A DNA stretch of 64,000 nt. It comes from Anaerolineae bacterium (GTDB lineage Bacteria > Chloroflexota > Anaerolineae > Caldilineales > Caldilineaceae). Positions 17,446-24,691 of this stretch are shown here, piece after piece; position 1 is the stretch's first letter, and each line of letters begins with the position of its first letter. The notes beneath the pieces are model-generated. The model searched no databases. It saw nothing but the letters and a program-made list of their open reading frames with translations, and had not been told where the DNA came from. The stretch is from the NCBI GenBank assembly GCA_030432295.1, contig JAUIHI010000001.1:310001-374000 (forward strand). Direction: 5' to 3'. Made by a program: the position numbers and the translations under genes.

Positions 17446-17763
17446 TGTTTGGTCTTGTAACCGATTCTCCACCAACTGGCGAACGGGTGAATGGGCTGGG
17501 GTGGGTGACGGGACGGCATTGTCTGGGGGACCACAGGATCGACAACCGGGCATTCGCCGTGGGTGGAGCGGATAGATTGGGTTCGGGATTGAACCCTACA
17601 GGAAGCATATCACAGAGTATCGGGAGGAGGGAAACGTAAGCGGGTGGTTGATGTGCCCCCGGAATGGGGCAATGAAAACACCGAATTCGCTTCGTCAACC
17701 GGGCAAAAGGGTGGTACAATTGCCCTACAGTAGGCGGTGAGTGTGGACAGAATGGAGGGCCAA
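17446..17763 (+). other. Divergent gap between the STAND operon and the MNT/HEPN module
   Basis: No gene is seen in these 318 bases. They hold a 6-bp palindrome GGGTTC/GAACCC near 17580 and, close to the right end, an extended -10 element TGGTACAAT (hexamer 17715-17720) for the module at 17764. Confidence 0.6.
17713..17720 (+). promoter_or_regulatory. Extended -10 promoter of the MNT/HEPN module
   Basis: TACAAT at 17715-17720 with TG one base upstream; no clear -35. A GGAGG ribosome site follows at 17754-17758, five bases before the ATG at 17764. Confidence 0.4.
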
Positions 17764-18120
17764 ATGGACAGGCAGCGAACACTGAACGATACAAATCTGA
17801 ATCAGATTGAGCGAGAGGCGCTGGCTGACCTGCGCGCCCGCCTGTCGAATGAATTGCCGTATGTCGAAGATGTCATCCTCTTCGGCTCCGCGGCCCGGGG
17901 CACAGCCGACGCGGAATCGGATATCGATCTGCTGGTGCTCACCGCGTATGCCCTTCCTTATGAGCAGCGCCATCAGATCACGGGTTTGCTCACTGCCATT
18001 AACGATTTTTATGAGACGAATTTCAGTTCATTTGTGATCGATCGCGCCGAGTGGGAAGAAGGGCTGATTACGGTTCTTCCCATCAAGCGTGAAATCGAGC
18101 GAGATGGAGTTCTTGTATGA
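17764..18120 (+). CDS. MNT-type nucleotidyltransferase, antitoxin of a HEPN/MNT pair
   Basis: A 118-residue protein with the minimal nucleotidyltransferase signature GSAARG (41-46) followed by ESDIDLLV, the two Asp residues being metal ligands. In studied HEPN/MNT systems this enzyme adds AMP residues to the HEPN toxin and neutralises it. The ATG at 17764 was chosen for its GGAGG five bases upstream; GTG 17737 is possible. The stop overlaps the next gene by four bases (ATGA). Toxin-antitoxin-like module 2. Confidence 0.92.
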   Translation: MDRQRTLNDTNLNQIEREALADLRARLSNELPYVEDVILFGSAARGTADAESDIDLLVLTAYALPYEQRHQITGLLTAINDFYETNFSSFVIDRAEWEEGLITVLPIKREIERDGVLV

Positions 18121-18518
18121 CCGATGAAGAGAAACGAGCGGTAGCCGTGCAGCGCTTTTGGGAATTGGCCGAAGAAAGTTTGGCTTCTGCCCGTCGAGAG
18201 TTTGAGCACGAATCTTTTGTTTTTGCGTTCAACCGCATCTACTACGCAGCATTTTACGCAGTCAACGCTGCTCTGATGCAAGACGGGCGGCACTTCACAA
18301 AGCACGCTGCGGTCCGTTCCTCGCTGCATAAAGACCTGATCCACGAAGGCAAGTTGCCAATAGCGCAGGGTGCGTTCTTTGACCGGGCCTTTGAAAATCG
18401 GCAGCAGGGCGACTACTGGCCCTTCTTCACCTTTTCACCAGACGACGTAAAACTGGAAATTGAGCAGTGCGCCGTTTTCCTTGAAGTCATACGCCCACTC
18501 ATCCGCTCCCTGCCATAA
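18117..18518 (+). CDS. HEPN domain protein, toxin of a HEPN/MNT pair
   Basis: A 133-residue all-helical protein: SLASARREFEHESFVFAFNR then IYYAAFYAVNAAL, RHFTKHAAVRSSLHKDLIH and RQQGDYWPF. This is the UPF0332-type HEPN layout, with the late R-x3-DY motif at 95-100. HEPN proteins of this type are RNases or are AMPylated by their MNT partner. It starts within the stop of the MNT gene, so translation is coupled. Confidence 0.92.
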   Translation: MTDEEKRAVAVQRFWELAEESLASARREFEHESFVFAFNRIYYAAFYAVNAALMQDGRHFTKHAAVRSSLHKDLIHEGKLPIAQGAFFDRAFENRQQGDYWPFFTFSPDDVKLEIEQCAVFLEVIRPLIRSLP

Positions 18519-18605
18519 TTCCGATCCGCGCCCATCCGCCTAATCGGAGTTATCCGCGGTCCATCCCGTTGTGCGCCTATCTATTTGCCAAATAGGAGTT
18601 TATAT

Positions 18606-18941
18606 ATGACCACCATCGAAATTGAAGCACCTCTTGCGCCCGTACTGAATCTGTTCTCCGGAAGCACCTACACAGAGAAGATCGCGGGTGTTTTGAGCCG
18701 GGAAATCCAGCGCTATTTGCTGGAATGCGAAGAGGGTATGCTGGCGTTGGAAATACGCTATGGAATGGACTACACAGAATTTCAGCACGGACTGGAAACC
18801 GGCGAGTTGGGAGATGAATTCCAGTTTCAACTCGAATCCGATGCTATCCAGTGGAGCGATCTGATGACGGAGAAGCGCCACTGGCTTTCTCAACTCCGCT
18901 CCGTTTCCAAAATGCAGGATCGACCGTCCTATGAGCGTTGA
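18606..18941 (+). CDS. Small protein paired with TumE-like toxin
   Basis: A 111-residue protein starting MTTIEIEAPLAPVLNLFSGS behind a TAGGAG ribosome site seven bases upstream. It is Glu-rich and probably helical, with YLLECEEGMLALEIRYGMDY and a C-terminal WSDLMTEKRHWLSQL. No family was recognised with confidence. Its position directly before, and 11 bases overlapping, a TumE-like gene suggests the antitoxin of that pair. Toxin-antitoxin-like module 3. Confidence 0.7.
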   Translation: MTTIEIEAPLAPVLNLFSGSTYTEKIAGVLSREIQRYLLECEEGMLALEIRYGMDYTEFQHGLETGELGDEFQFQLESDAIQWSDLMTEKRHWLSQLRSVSKMQDRPSYER

Positions 18942-19272
18942 GGCATTCGAGAATCGTCTCCGTTCAGCCATTGCCAGCCATCTGCCCAACGCGCAAGTCC
19001 ATTTGGAGGTGCAACGGGCGATTGTCCTGCAGGGACGGGTGGCCGTTGATGACGACCTCTTTCTGCACGTCTACTTCAACGCGTTGACCTCCAAAACTAT
19101 CTACGCCCTCATCTATCGCAGCCAGCGCGTAATAGGCTACGACAACTATCGTTTCTGGCATTTCCATCCTTTTGGCACACCCAACGATCACATCCCCTGC
19201 GACGAGCCGGATGTCAACGACGTTCTGGCCGCCGTCTCCGCTGCCATCCAAACGATTCAATCCAATAGCTAA
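18931..19272 (+). CDS. TumE/DUF6516-like toxin
   Basis: A 113-residue protein with IVLQGRVAVDDDLFLHVYFN and the signature GYDNYRFWHFHPFGTPNDHI, matching the DUF6516/TumE pattern (GR strand, then YDN followed by a His-rich loop). Members act as toxins of two-gene systems in characterised cases; the mode of action of this one is unknown. It is 13 bases upstream of the fused molybdenum enzyme gene, so read-through from the module into that gene is possible. Confidence 0.8.
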   Translation: MSVEAFENRLRSAIASHLPNAQVHLEVQRAIVLQGRVAVDDDLFLHVYFNALTSKTIYALIYRSQRVIGYDNYRFWHFHPFGTPNDHIPCDEPDVNDVLAAVSAAIQTIQSNS

Positions 19273-19285
19273 ATTGGGGCTACTT

Positions 19286-22285
19286 ATGCAAATCACCCTC
19301 ACCGTCAACGGAACCCAGCACGACCTGACTGTCCATCCCGGCGAACTGTTGCGCACAGCCCTGCGCCGCCTGCGCTACTTCAGCGTCAAGCACGGCGATG
19401 AGACCGGCGAATCCGGCGCGGACGCGGTCCTTCTCACCCACACACCGGACGCGCCCACTAGCTACCGGCTGCTCAACAGCGGCGTGCTCCTGGCCGCGCA
19501 AGCGAATGGCGCATCAATTGTGACCGCCGAGGGACTCTCCCCCAATCAACCAGTCAACCAATCACCCGGCCACCCGGTCACCCTGTCACCCCTTCAGTCT
19601 GAGTTCGTCTCCTGCGGGGCCATCCAATGCGGCTACTGCACCCCGGCCCAACTGTTGGCCGCGCAGAAGCTGCTGGACGAGAACCCGAACCCCTCGGAAG
19701 GCCAGGTGCGGGAAGCGATTGCGGGTGTTCTCTGCCGCTGCACCGGCTACACAAAACCCGTGCAGGCGGTCCTGCGCGCGGCCGCGCAGATGCGCGGGGA
19801 ATCCCTCGACCCCCTGAAAATTGACGTGCGGGACGCGCCCGGCGGCTTCGAGTGGCCCGCCTCCGACGGCGGCTACCCGCCTGATGACCGCTCCGGCGGT
19901 GACGACGACAGCGTAGAAACCCAGACCCGCACCCGCACGCTTCCCGTCACCGTCGCCCAGCCCCAGACCCAAGTGGTCAACAAACCGGAGCCGAAAGTGG
20001 ACGGGGTGAAGCTGGTCAAAGGGCGGGCCGTCTTTGCCGACGACGTGGAGATGCCGGGGATGCTCCACGCTGGTCTGCTCACCAGCCCCCACGCCCACGC
20101 CCGCATCGTCTCCATCGACAAAAGCACGGCGGAGAAGTTGCCCGGCGTCCACGCGGTCCTCACCCATACGGACGTGGCTCGCGTCATCTACGCCAGCGGC
20201 GGCCAGAGCTATCCCCAGCCGCCCCCCTACGATCAGGTCAGCCTGGACAGCAAAGTGCGCCACGTGGGCGACCGGGTGGCCGTCGTCGCCGCAGAGACAC
20301 CCGAATTGGTGCAGCAGGCGTTGGAACTGATCCGGGTGGAGTACGAGATTCTGCCTGCGGTCTTCTCCCCAGAGGAGGCAATGGCGGACGGCGCGCCGGT
20401 CATCCACGACGAGGCCGACGCAGTGGACATCCACGACCCGGCCCGCAACATCGCGGTCAAACTGCACGTGGAACACAGTGACGTGGACGCCGCCCTGGCC
20501 GACGCCCATTTCGTCTATGAGAGCGAATACAGCGTCCATCAGGTGCAGCAGGCCAGCATCGAACCCCACATTGTCATCACCCACTGGGACGAGGACGACC
20601 GGCTGGTCATCCGCACCAGCACCCAAGTGCCCTTCCACGTGCGCCGGATGATTGCCCCGCTGCTCGGCCTGCCCGTGCGCCGCATCCGCGTCGTGAAACC
20701 CCGCATCGGCGGCGGCTTTGGCGGCAAACAGGAAATGCTCATCGAAGACCTCTGCGCCCACCTGACCATCGCCACAGGCCGACCGGTCAAGTTCGAGTAC
20801 ACCCGCCAGCAGGAGTTCAGCAGCGCCCGCACCCGCCACCCCCAGCGCTTGCGCTTCCGCTCCGGCGTGGATGCGCAGGGCAAGCTGCTGGGCATGGACC
20901 TCCACGTCCTGGCCGAGGCCGGGGCCTACGGAACCCACGGCCTGACCGTGCAGATGGTGACCGGCTTCCGCGCCCTGAGCACCTATTGGCTGCCCGCGGC
21001 CCGCTTCGACTGCGATGTGGTCTACACCAACAAACCGGTCCCCGGCGCCTTCCGGGGCTACGGCGCGCCCCAGGCCCTCTTTGGCCTGGAGCAGCATATG
21101 GAGGAGATCGCCCTGGCCATGGGTTGGGACCCGGTGGAGTTTAAACGCAAAAATTGGATCAAAGTAGGGCAGGATTTGCCTATGGCCGAGGCGATGGGCG
21201 AGGGGCGGGAAGGCTTCGCCCAGATTGTCCAGAGCAGCGGGCTGGAGGAGTGCGTCACCCTCGGCGCAGAGGCCATCGGCTGGGAACGGCGCAATGACCC
21301 GGCCTGGAAATCCCCCGCCGACCGCCCCCACATCCGCCGGGGCATCGGGATGGCCGTCTGTATGCACGGCACAGGCATCGCCGGGCTGGATATGGGTGCG
21401 GCCAGCATCAAACTCAACGACGACGGCAGCTTCAATCTGCTCATGGGCGCGACCGATTTGGGCACTGGCTCGGATACGGTCCTGGCCCAGATCGCCGCCG
21501 AGACCCTGGGCGTGGAGCTGGACAAAATCGTCGTCTACAGCAGCGATACCGACTTCACCCCCTTCGACACCGGGGCCTATGCCAGCAGCACCACCTACAT
21601 TTCCGGCGGCGCGGTGATGAAAGCCGCTGAGGATGTGGCGGCGCAGATCTGTCGCCACGCAGCCCGGCACTTTTTCGACGGCATCGATCCAGAGCGCCTG
21701 CATTTGGAAAGGGGTGGAGTTGTCGGCCCACAGGGGAAATCTGTCCCCCTGGAAACCGTCGCCCTGCACAGCACACACCAGGCGGAGCAGCATCAGATTA
21801 TGGCGACCGCCAGCCATATGAGCTACGTCAGCCCGCCCCCCTTCGCGGCCCAGTACGCCGTGGTAGAGGTGGACATTCAGACCGGCCAGGTCACCGCCCA
21901 GCAGGTGGTGATGGCCGTGGACTGCGGCGTCGCCATCAACCCGGTCACCGCCAGCGGCCAGGTGGAGGGCGGAATGGTGCAGGCGCTGGGCTACGCCCTG
22001 AGCGAGGAGATGCCGTACGACGGGGAGGGGCGATTGGAGATTGGGAGATTCGGAGATTACCGAATCTACTCGGCGGATGAGGTGCCGGAGTTGGGGGTGA
22101 TTCTGGTGCAGACGTATGAGCCGTCGGGTCCCTACGGGGCCAAGGCCGTGGCCGAGATTCCCATGGACGGGATGGCCCCGGCCATCGCCAGCGCGATTTT
22201 TGATGCGACGGGCGCGCGCATCAGGGAGATTCCCTTTACCCCGGAGCGGGTGTGGCGGGGGTTGGGGAGGCGAGTGCCAAAATGA
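19286..22285 (+). CDS. Xanthine dehydrogenase/aldehyde oxidase-family enzyme, Fe-S and Mo subunits fused, first Fe-S site lost
   Basis: A 999-residue fusion of an XdhC/CoxS-type Fe-S subunit (about 1-165) with an XdhB/CoxL-type molybdopterin subunit (about 240-999). The second [2Fe-2S] domain is intact: C115 and C118 in IQCGYCTP, C150 and C152 in LCRCTGY. In the plant-type N-terminal domain the fold is clear (KHGDETGESGADAVLL, RLLNSGVLLAAQANG), but all four expected cysteines are replaced (D38, S43, D46, G66). The Mo part shows GGGFGGKQE, GAFRGYGAPQA and GPYGAKAVAE with the catalytic Glu. No FAD subunit gene is nearby. An octad repeat (19544-19591) forms the linker NQPVNQSPGHPVT between the Fe-S domains. 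The substrate is unknown. Confidence 0.92.
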   Translation: MQITLTVNGTQHDLTVHPGELLRTALRRLRYFSVKHGDETGESGADAVLLTHTPDAPTSYRLLNSGVLLAAQANGASIVTAEGLSPNQPVNQSPGHPVTLSPLQSEFVSCGAIQCGYCTPAQLLAAQKLLDENPNPSEGQVREAIAGVLCRCTGYTKPVQAVLRAAAQMRGESLDPLKIDVRDAPGGFEWPASDGGYPPDDRSGGDDDSVETQTRTRTLPVTVAQPQTQVVNKPEPKVDGVKLVKGRAVFADDVEMPGMLHAGLLTSPHAHARIVSIDKSTAEKLPGVHAVLTHTDVARVIYASGGQSYPQPPPYDQVSLDSKVRHVGDRVAVVAAETPELVQQALELIRVEYEILPAVFSPEEAMADGAPVIHDEADAVDIHDPARNIAVKLHVEHSDVDAALADAHFVYESEYSVHQVQQASIEPHIVITHWDEDDRLVIRTSTQVPFHVRRMIAPLLGLPVRRIRVVKPRIGGGFGGKQEMLIEDLCAHLTIATGRPVKFEYTRQQEFSSARTRHPQRLRFRSGVDAQGKLLGMDLHVLAEAGAYGTHGLTVQMVTGFRALSTYWLPAARFDCDVVYTNKPVPGAFRGYGAPQALFGLEQHMEEIALAMGWDPVEFKRKNWIKVGQDLPMAEAMGEGREGFAQIVQSSGLEECVTLGAEAIGWERRNDPAWKSPADRPHIRRGIGMAVCMHGTGIAGLDMGAASIKLNDDGSFNLLMGATDLGTGSDTVLAQIAAETLGVELDKIVVYSSDTDFTPFDTGAYASSTTYISGGAVMKAAEDVAAQICRHAARHFFDGIDPERLHLERGGVVGPQGKSVPLETVALHSTHQAEQHQIMATASHMSYVSPPPFAAQYAVVEVDIQTGQVTAQQVVMAVDCGVAINPVTASGQVEGGMVQALGYALSEEMPYDGEGRLEIGRFGDYRIYSADEVPELGVILVQTYEPSGPYGAKAVAEIPMDGMAPAIASAIFDATGARIREIPFTPERVWRGLGRRVPK
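19544..19591 (+). repeat. Octad array inside the molybdenum enzyme gene
   Basis: Six 8-bp units of the form NN-TCAMCC: AATCAACC, AGTCAACC, AATCACCC, GGCCACCC, GGTCACCC, TGTCACCC. In frame, between the two Fe-S domains. Confidence 0.85.
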
Positions 22286-22815
22286 TAGAGTCTCGATACT
22301 GGAAGGAGGATTTGCTTACACATGCAAAACGGTTGAAACCGGTTGCTAAGCCGCCGAGATGGACTGAACGCGCTGTCGTCAATTTTGAGAAGGAACTTGT
22401 CCTGTCTTTTCTTATCGTTCGTAAATTATTTGAGGAGCACAAAGTTTCCAGTAAAAGCAGGGACTGCCGCGTAACGGTTTACGGGTGTCCTTTGAAGGTG
22501 GCGAAGGTCACTAATCGTAATTATGTCCTCCTCGACGAAATTTATGACCTCAAAAGTGAGAAACAGGTACTAAAGGACATTCGATTTGTGGCGAATCAGT
22601 TTATTCATAGCGGTGCAATGTATACATATCGTGAGGCAGATCGGAATTGGGGTGGTGTATATCTGTGCTCCGATTTTGAACGTGCCAAAATGATTTACAA
22701 AGTCCCTGTTTCAGTCATTCGCGAGATATTTGTACTCGTTGGTAACGACTATCCTTCGTTTGTTTTGCACACCTACAACGAACGCAAAGATGACTACGAC
22801 ATTGAGACAGATTAG
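22282..22815 (+). CDS. Conserved-looking protein of unknown function
   Basis: A 177-residue soluble protein starting MIESRYWKEDLL; its ATG overlaps the TGA of the molybdenum enzyme gene, so translation is coupled. It contains WTERAVVNFEKELVLSFLIV, VANQFIHSGAMYTYRE and NWGGVYLCSDFERAKMIY. Base composition is distinctly lower in GC than the upstream gene, suggesting separate origin. Uncharacterised proteins of this general pattern exist, but no function can be given. Confidence 0.8.
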   Translation: MIESRYWKEDLLTHAKRLKPVAKPPRWTERAVVNFEKELVLSFLIVRKLFEEHKVSSKSRDCRVTVYGCPLKVAKVTNRNYVLLDEIYDLKSEKQVLKDIRFVANQFIHSGAMYTYREADRNWGGVYLCSDFERAKMIYKVPVSVIREIFVLVGNDYPSFVLHTYNERKDDYDIETD

Positions 22816-22977
22816 GCTCTGTTCACAGTTCCGTAAATCAGGCGTTTCGCAACGATAGTTATGTTTCTGGTGGGTCCGTGACCCGTCCTGTTTCCCTTAA
22901 CACGCCGAATAAATGCGTTCAACCGCCGGTCACGGACCGGTTGGGAGCAAATGCCGACTGCGTCGCCCGTCCGCTTG

Positions 22978-23006
22978 TTGACGGGTGGCTACGCTGGCAG
23001 TGCAAT
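22978..23006 (+). promoter_or_regulatory. Promoter P1 of cassette copy 1
   Basis: TTGACG (22978-22983), 17-base spacer, TGCAAT (23001-23006). Confidence 0.5.
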
Positions 23007-23087
23007 CGCTTCTCCACTTCCAGCCGGGTTTCTCCGTTTGTTTCTGGCGTTTTTGCATCGATACTTTCTGCACCGACTGTCCGCCCG

Positions 23088-23116
23088 TTGACAGGCGAGC
23101 CTGTGGCAAGTACAAT
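23088..23116 (+). promoter_or_regulatory. Promoter P2 directly before the DUF433/DUF5615 module
   Basis: A consensus -35 TTGACA (23088-23093), exactly 17 bases, then TACAAT (23111-23116). The DUF433 ATG is at 23180. Confidence 0.75.
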
Positions 23117-23179
23117 CCATTCAGAAAGCCTGAGCGATTCGACAGAACGTCCGTCACAACCGGCGACGAAAGGTAGCAA

Positions 23180-23419
23180 ATGGAGACATCCGAACTTCTC
23201 AAACGGATTACCGTCAACCCGGCTATCTGCCACGGCAAGCCCTGCATTCGCGACCTGCGCTATCCGGTGGAAGTGATTCTGGAACTGCTCAGCGCTGGGA
23301 TGAGCAACGACGAGATTTTGGCCGATTACGAAGATTTGGAATACGCCGACATTCTGGCTTCCCTTGCCTTTGCTGCCCGGATTAGCCAGGTGCAGCGAAT
23401 GGAGGCTGTATTGGCATGA
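23180..23419 (+). CDS. DUF433 protein, antitoxin-like
   Basis: A 79-residue protein: ITVNPAICHGKPCIRDLRYP and the HTH-like VILELLSAGMSNDEILADYEDL are the DUF433 signature. DUF433 proteins are DNA-binding antitoxin candidates (VapB45-like) normally paired with DUF5615 PIN-like proteins, as here; the genes overlap by four bases. Toxin-antitoxin-like module 4. Confidence 0.93.
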   Translation: METSELLKRITVNPAICHGKPCIRDLRYPVEVILELLSAGMSNDEILADYEDLEYADILASLAFAARISQVQRMEAVLA

Positions 23420-23769
23420 GATTTCTCGTCGATGCCCACCTGCCTAAACGTTTGGCACTCCAACTGAGAGTCGCCGGGCACGACACCATTCACACCCTCG
23501 ATCTGCCTCTGGGCAATCGCACGCCCGATGCGGTCATTAACGAAATTTCGCTTGCCGAGGAACGGATTGTTGTGACCAAAGATGCCGACTTCCGCGATTC
23601 ACATTTGGTCAATGGCGAGCCGCATAAACTTTTGTTGGTTTCCACCGGCAATATCAGCAACAACGATCTCCTCAACCTCTTCGCCCAAAATCTTACTCGT
23701 ATTGTCGCTGCGTTTGAGATCCATTCCTACATCGAATTGGATCGGCAACACCTGACGATCCACCAGTAG
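23416..23769 (+). CDS. DUF5615 PIN-like protein, toxin-like
   Basis: A 117-residue protein starting MRFLVDAHLPKRLALQLR, with VVTKDADFRDSHLV: the first Asp (D6) and the KDADF acidic patch are the Mut7-C/PIN-like metal-binding pattern of DUF5615. By family analogy it is a candidate RNase toxin neutralised by the overlapping DUF433 protein. Confidence 0.92.
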   Translation: MRFLVDAHLPKRLALQLRVAGHDTIHTLDLPLGNRTPDAVINEISLAEERIVVTKDADFRDSHLVNGEPHKLLLVSTGNISNNDLLNLFAQNLTRIVAAFEIHSYIELDRQHLTIHQ

Positions 23770-23875
23770 CTGATCTGTTTCCTTCGCGCTCCATCACAGA
23801 GACAGCCGGGTTTCCCGCTTACCCCTGGCGTTTTTGCGTCCTTCCAGCTGCGTCGCCCGTCCGCCCGTCCGCTCG

Positions 23876-23904
23876 TTGGCGGGTGTCTGGGCGGGCAGTG
23901 CAAT
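23876..23904 (+). promoter_or_regulatory. Promoter P3 of cassette copy 2
   Basis: TTGGCG (23876-23881), 17-base spacer, TGCAAT (23899-23904); the bases after the -10 match those after P1. Confidence 0.45.
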
Positions 23905-23983
23905 CGCTTCATCACACCCAGCCGGGTTTCTTCGTTTGTTTCTGGCGTTTTTGCTTCCGTTCTGCTGCGTCGCTGGTTGCTCG

Positions 23984-24012
23984 TTGACAGGTGGGTGGTT
24001 GGGAAGTACAAT
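23984..24012 (+). promoter_or_regulatory. Promoter P4 directly before the DUF4160/DUF2442 module
   Basis: TTGACA (23984-23989), exactly 17 bases, TACAAT (24007-24012): the same hexamers and spacing as P2. A GGAGG ribosome site at 24039-24043 precedes the TTG start at 24052. Confidence 0.75.
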
Positions 24013-24051
24013 CGGTACAAGAGTATCGGACACTTCTTGGAGGATTCGGTC

Positions 24052-24297
24052 TTGCCTACAGCACTGCAAATCGGTCCCTACCGCATCTACTTCTATTCCT
24101 ACGACTGCGGCGAGCCACGTCATATGCATGTGGATCGCGAGAACCGCAGTGCAAAATTCTGGATCGATCCCGATGTGACGCTGGTCCATAACCACGGCTA
24201 TCGGCGCAAAGAAGTGCGGGATATCGAACGCATCTTGCACGAAAATTTGGAGGTATTACGAAATGAATGGGACGCCTTTTGCGGCAGTAGAGCTTAA
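24052..24297 (+). CDS. DUF4160 protein
   Basis: An 81-residue protein starting at TTG 24052 (MPTALQIGPYRIYFYSYDCG) with EPRHMHVDRENRSAKFWIDP, the DUF4160 core. GGAGG eight bases upstream fixes the start; the frame opens further upstream only across the promoter. DUF4160 proteins are usually encoded next to DUF2442, which follows with a 35-base overlap. The pair is widely treated as toxin-antitoxin-like, but no activity is established here. Module 5. Confidence 0.9.
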   Translation: MPTALQIGPYRIYFYSYDCGEPRHMHVDRENRSAKFWIDPDVTLVHNHGYRRKEVRDIERILHENLEVLRNEWDAFCGSRA

Positions 24298-24592
24298 GTT
24301 GTCGCGCATCGTCGATGTGCAAGTGACTGATGACACACTTTCCGTCGATTTAGAGGATGGTCGCACGATTTCTGTGCCTATCGGCTGGTATCCGCGACTG
24401 GCTTACGGAGAACCGGGAGAACGGGCCAACTGGCGTATCAGCGGTGCTGGCTACGGCATATACTGGCCTGAGCTCGACGAAGATTTGGGTGTGGAAGGGC
24501 TGCTGTTGGGCAGGCAATCTATGGAAATCCCGTCTTCTTTTGAGCACTGGCTACAGCGACGACAACAAGCGAGACTTCAAGCTATTCCGTAA
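24263..24592 (+). CDS. DUF2442 protein
   Basis: A 109-residue protein. LSVDLEDGRTISVPIGWYPR followed by NWRISGAGYGIYWPELDEDL is the DUF2442 signature, a small domain believed to bind DNA or act as antitoxin. It overlaps the DUF4160 gene by 35 bases and is followed by a strong terminator. Confidence 0.92.
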   Translation: MNGTPFAAVELKLSRIVDVQVTDDTLSVDLEDGRTISVPIGWYPRLAYGEPGERANWRISGAGYGIYWPELDEDLGVEGLLLGRQSMEIPSSFEHWLQRRQQARLQAIP

Positions 24593-24618
24593 TGGCCCGC
24601 CTGTACTCCGACAGCCAT

Positions 24619-24663
24619 AAAAAGAGAGAAGCACCTTCGCTCCGAAGGTGCTTCTCTCTTTTT
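24619..24663 (+). terminator. Bidirectional terminator between convergent genes
   Basis: Perfect 21-bp arms 24619-24639 and 24643-24663, three-base loop, A5 and T5 ends. It serves the DUF4160/DUF2442 module and the convergent ABC gene. Confidence 0.92.
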
Positions 24664-24691
24664 AGCCTGTTTTCTGTGTTCCGCGACGCGC

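Larger units (their letters stand above)
22816..23179 (+). other. Gene-free gap carrying promoter cassette copy 1
   Basis: No gene is seen in these 364 bases. An 11-bp inverted repeat (22873-22883 with 22928-22938) is followed by two sigma70-type promoters 110 bases apart, separated by a segment (about 23007-23057) that recurs at 23905-23955 upstream of the next small-gene module. Confidence 0.8.
23770..24051 (+). repeat. Promoter cassette copy 2 and a partial third copy
   Basis: The 282-base gap begins with a partial copy of the conserved segment (about 23790-23838, containing CAGCCGGGTTT and CTGGCGTTTTTGC). A complete cassette follows: promoter P3, conserved segment, promoter P4, spaced 108 bases. 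No gene is seen in it. Confidence 0.85.

Noticed and set aside
17578-17600. tRNA-like T-arm GGGTTCGGGATTGAACCC
   Set aside because: No acceptor stem, anticodon arm or CCA context can be drawn around it; it is only a short palindrome.
19586-21817. 743-codon open frame on the minus strand
   Set aside because: It lies opposite the molybdenum enzyme gene, has no recognisable domain, and is the usual antisense open frame of a GC-rich gene with biased third positions.
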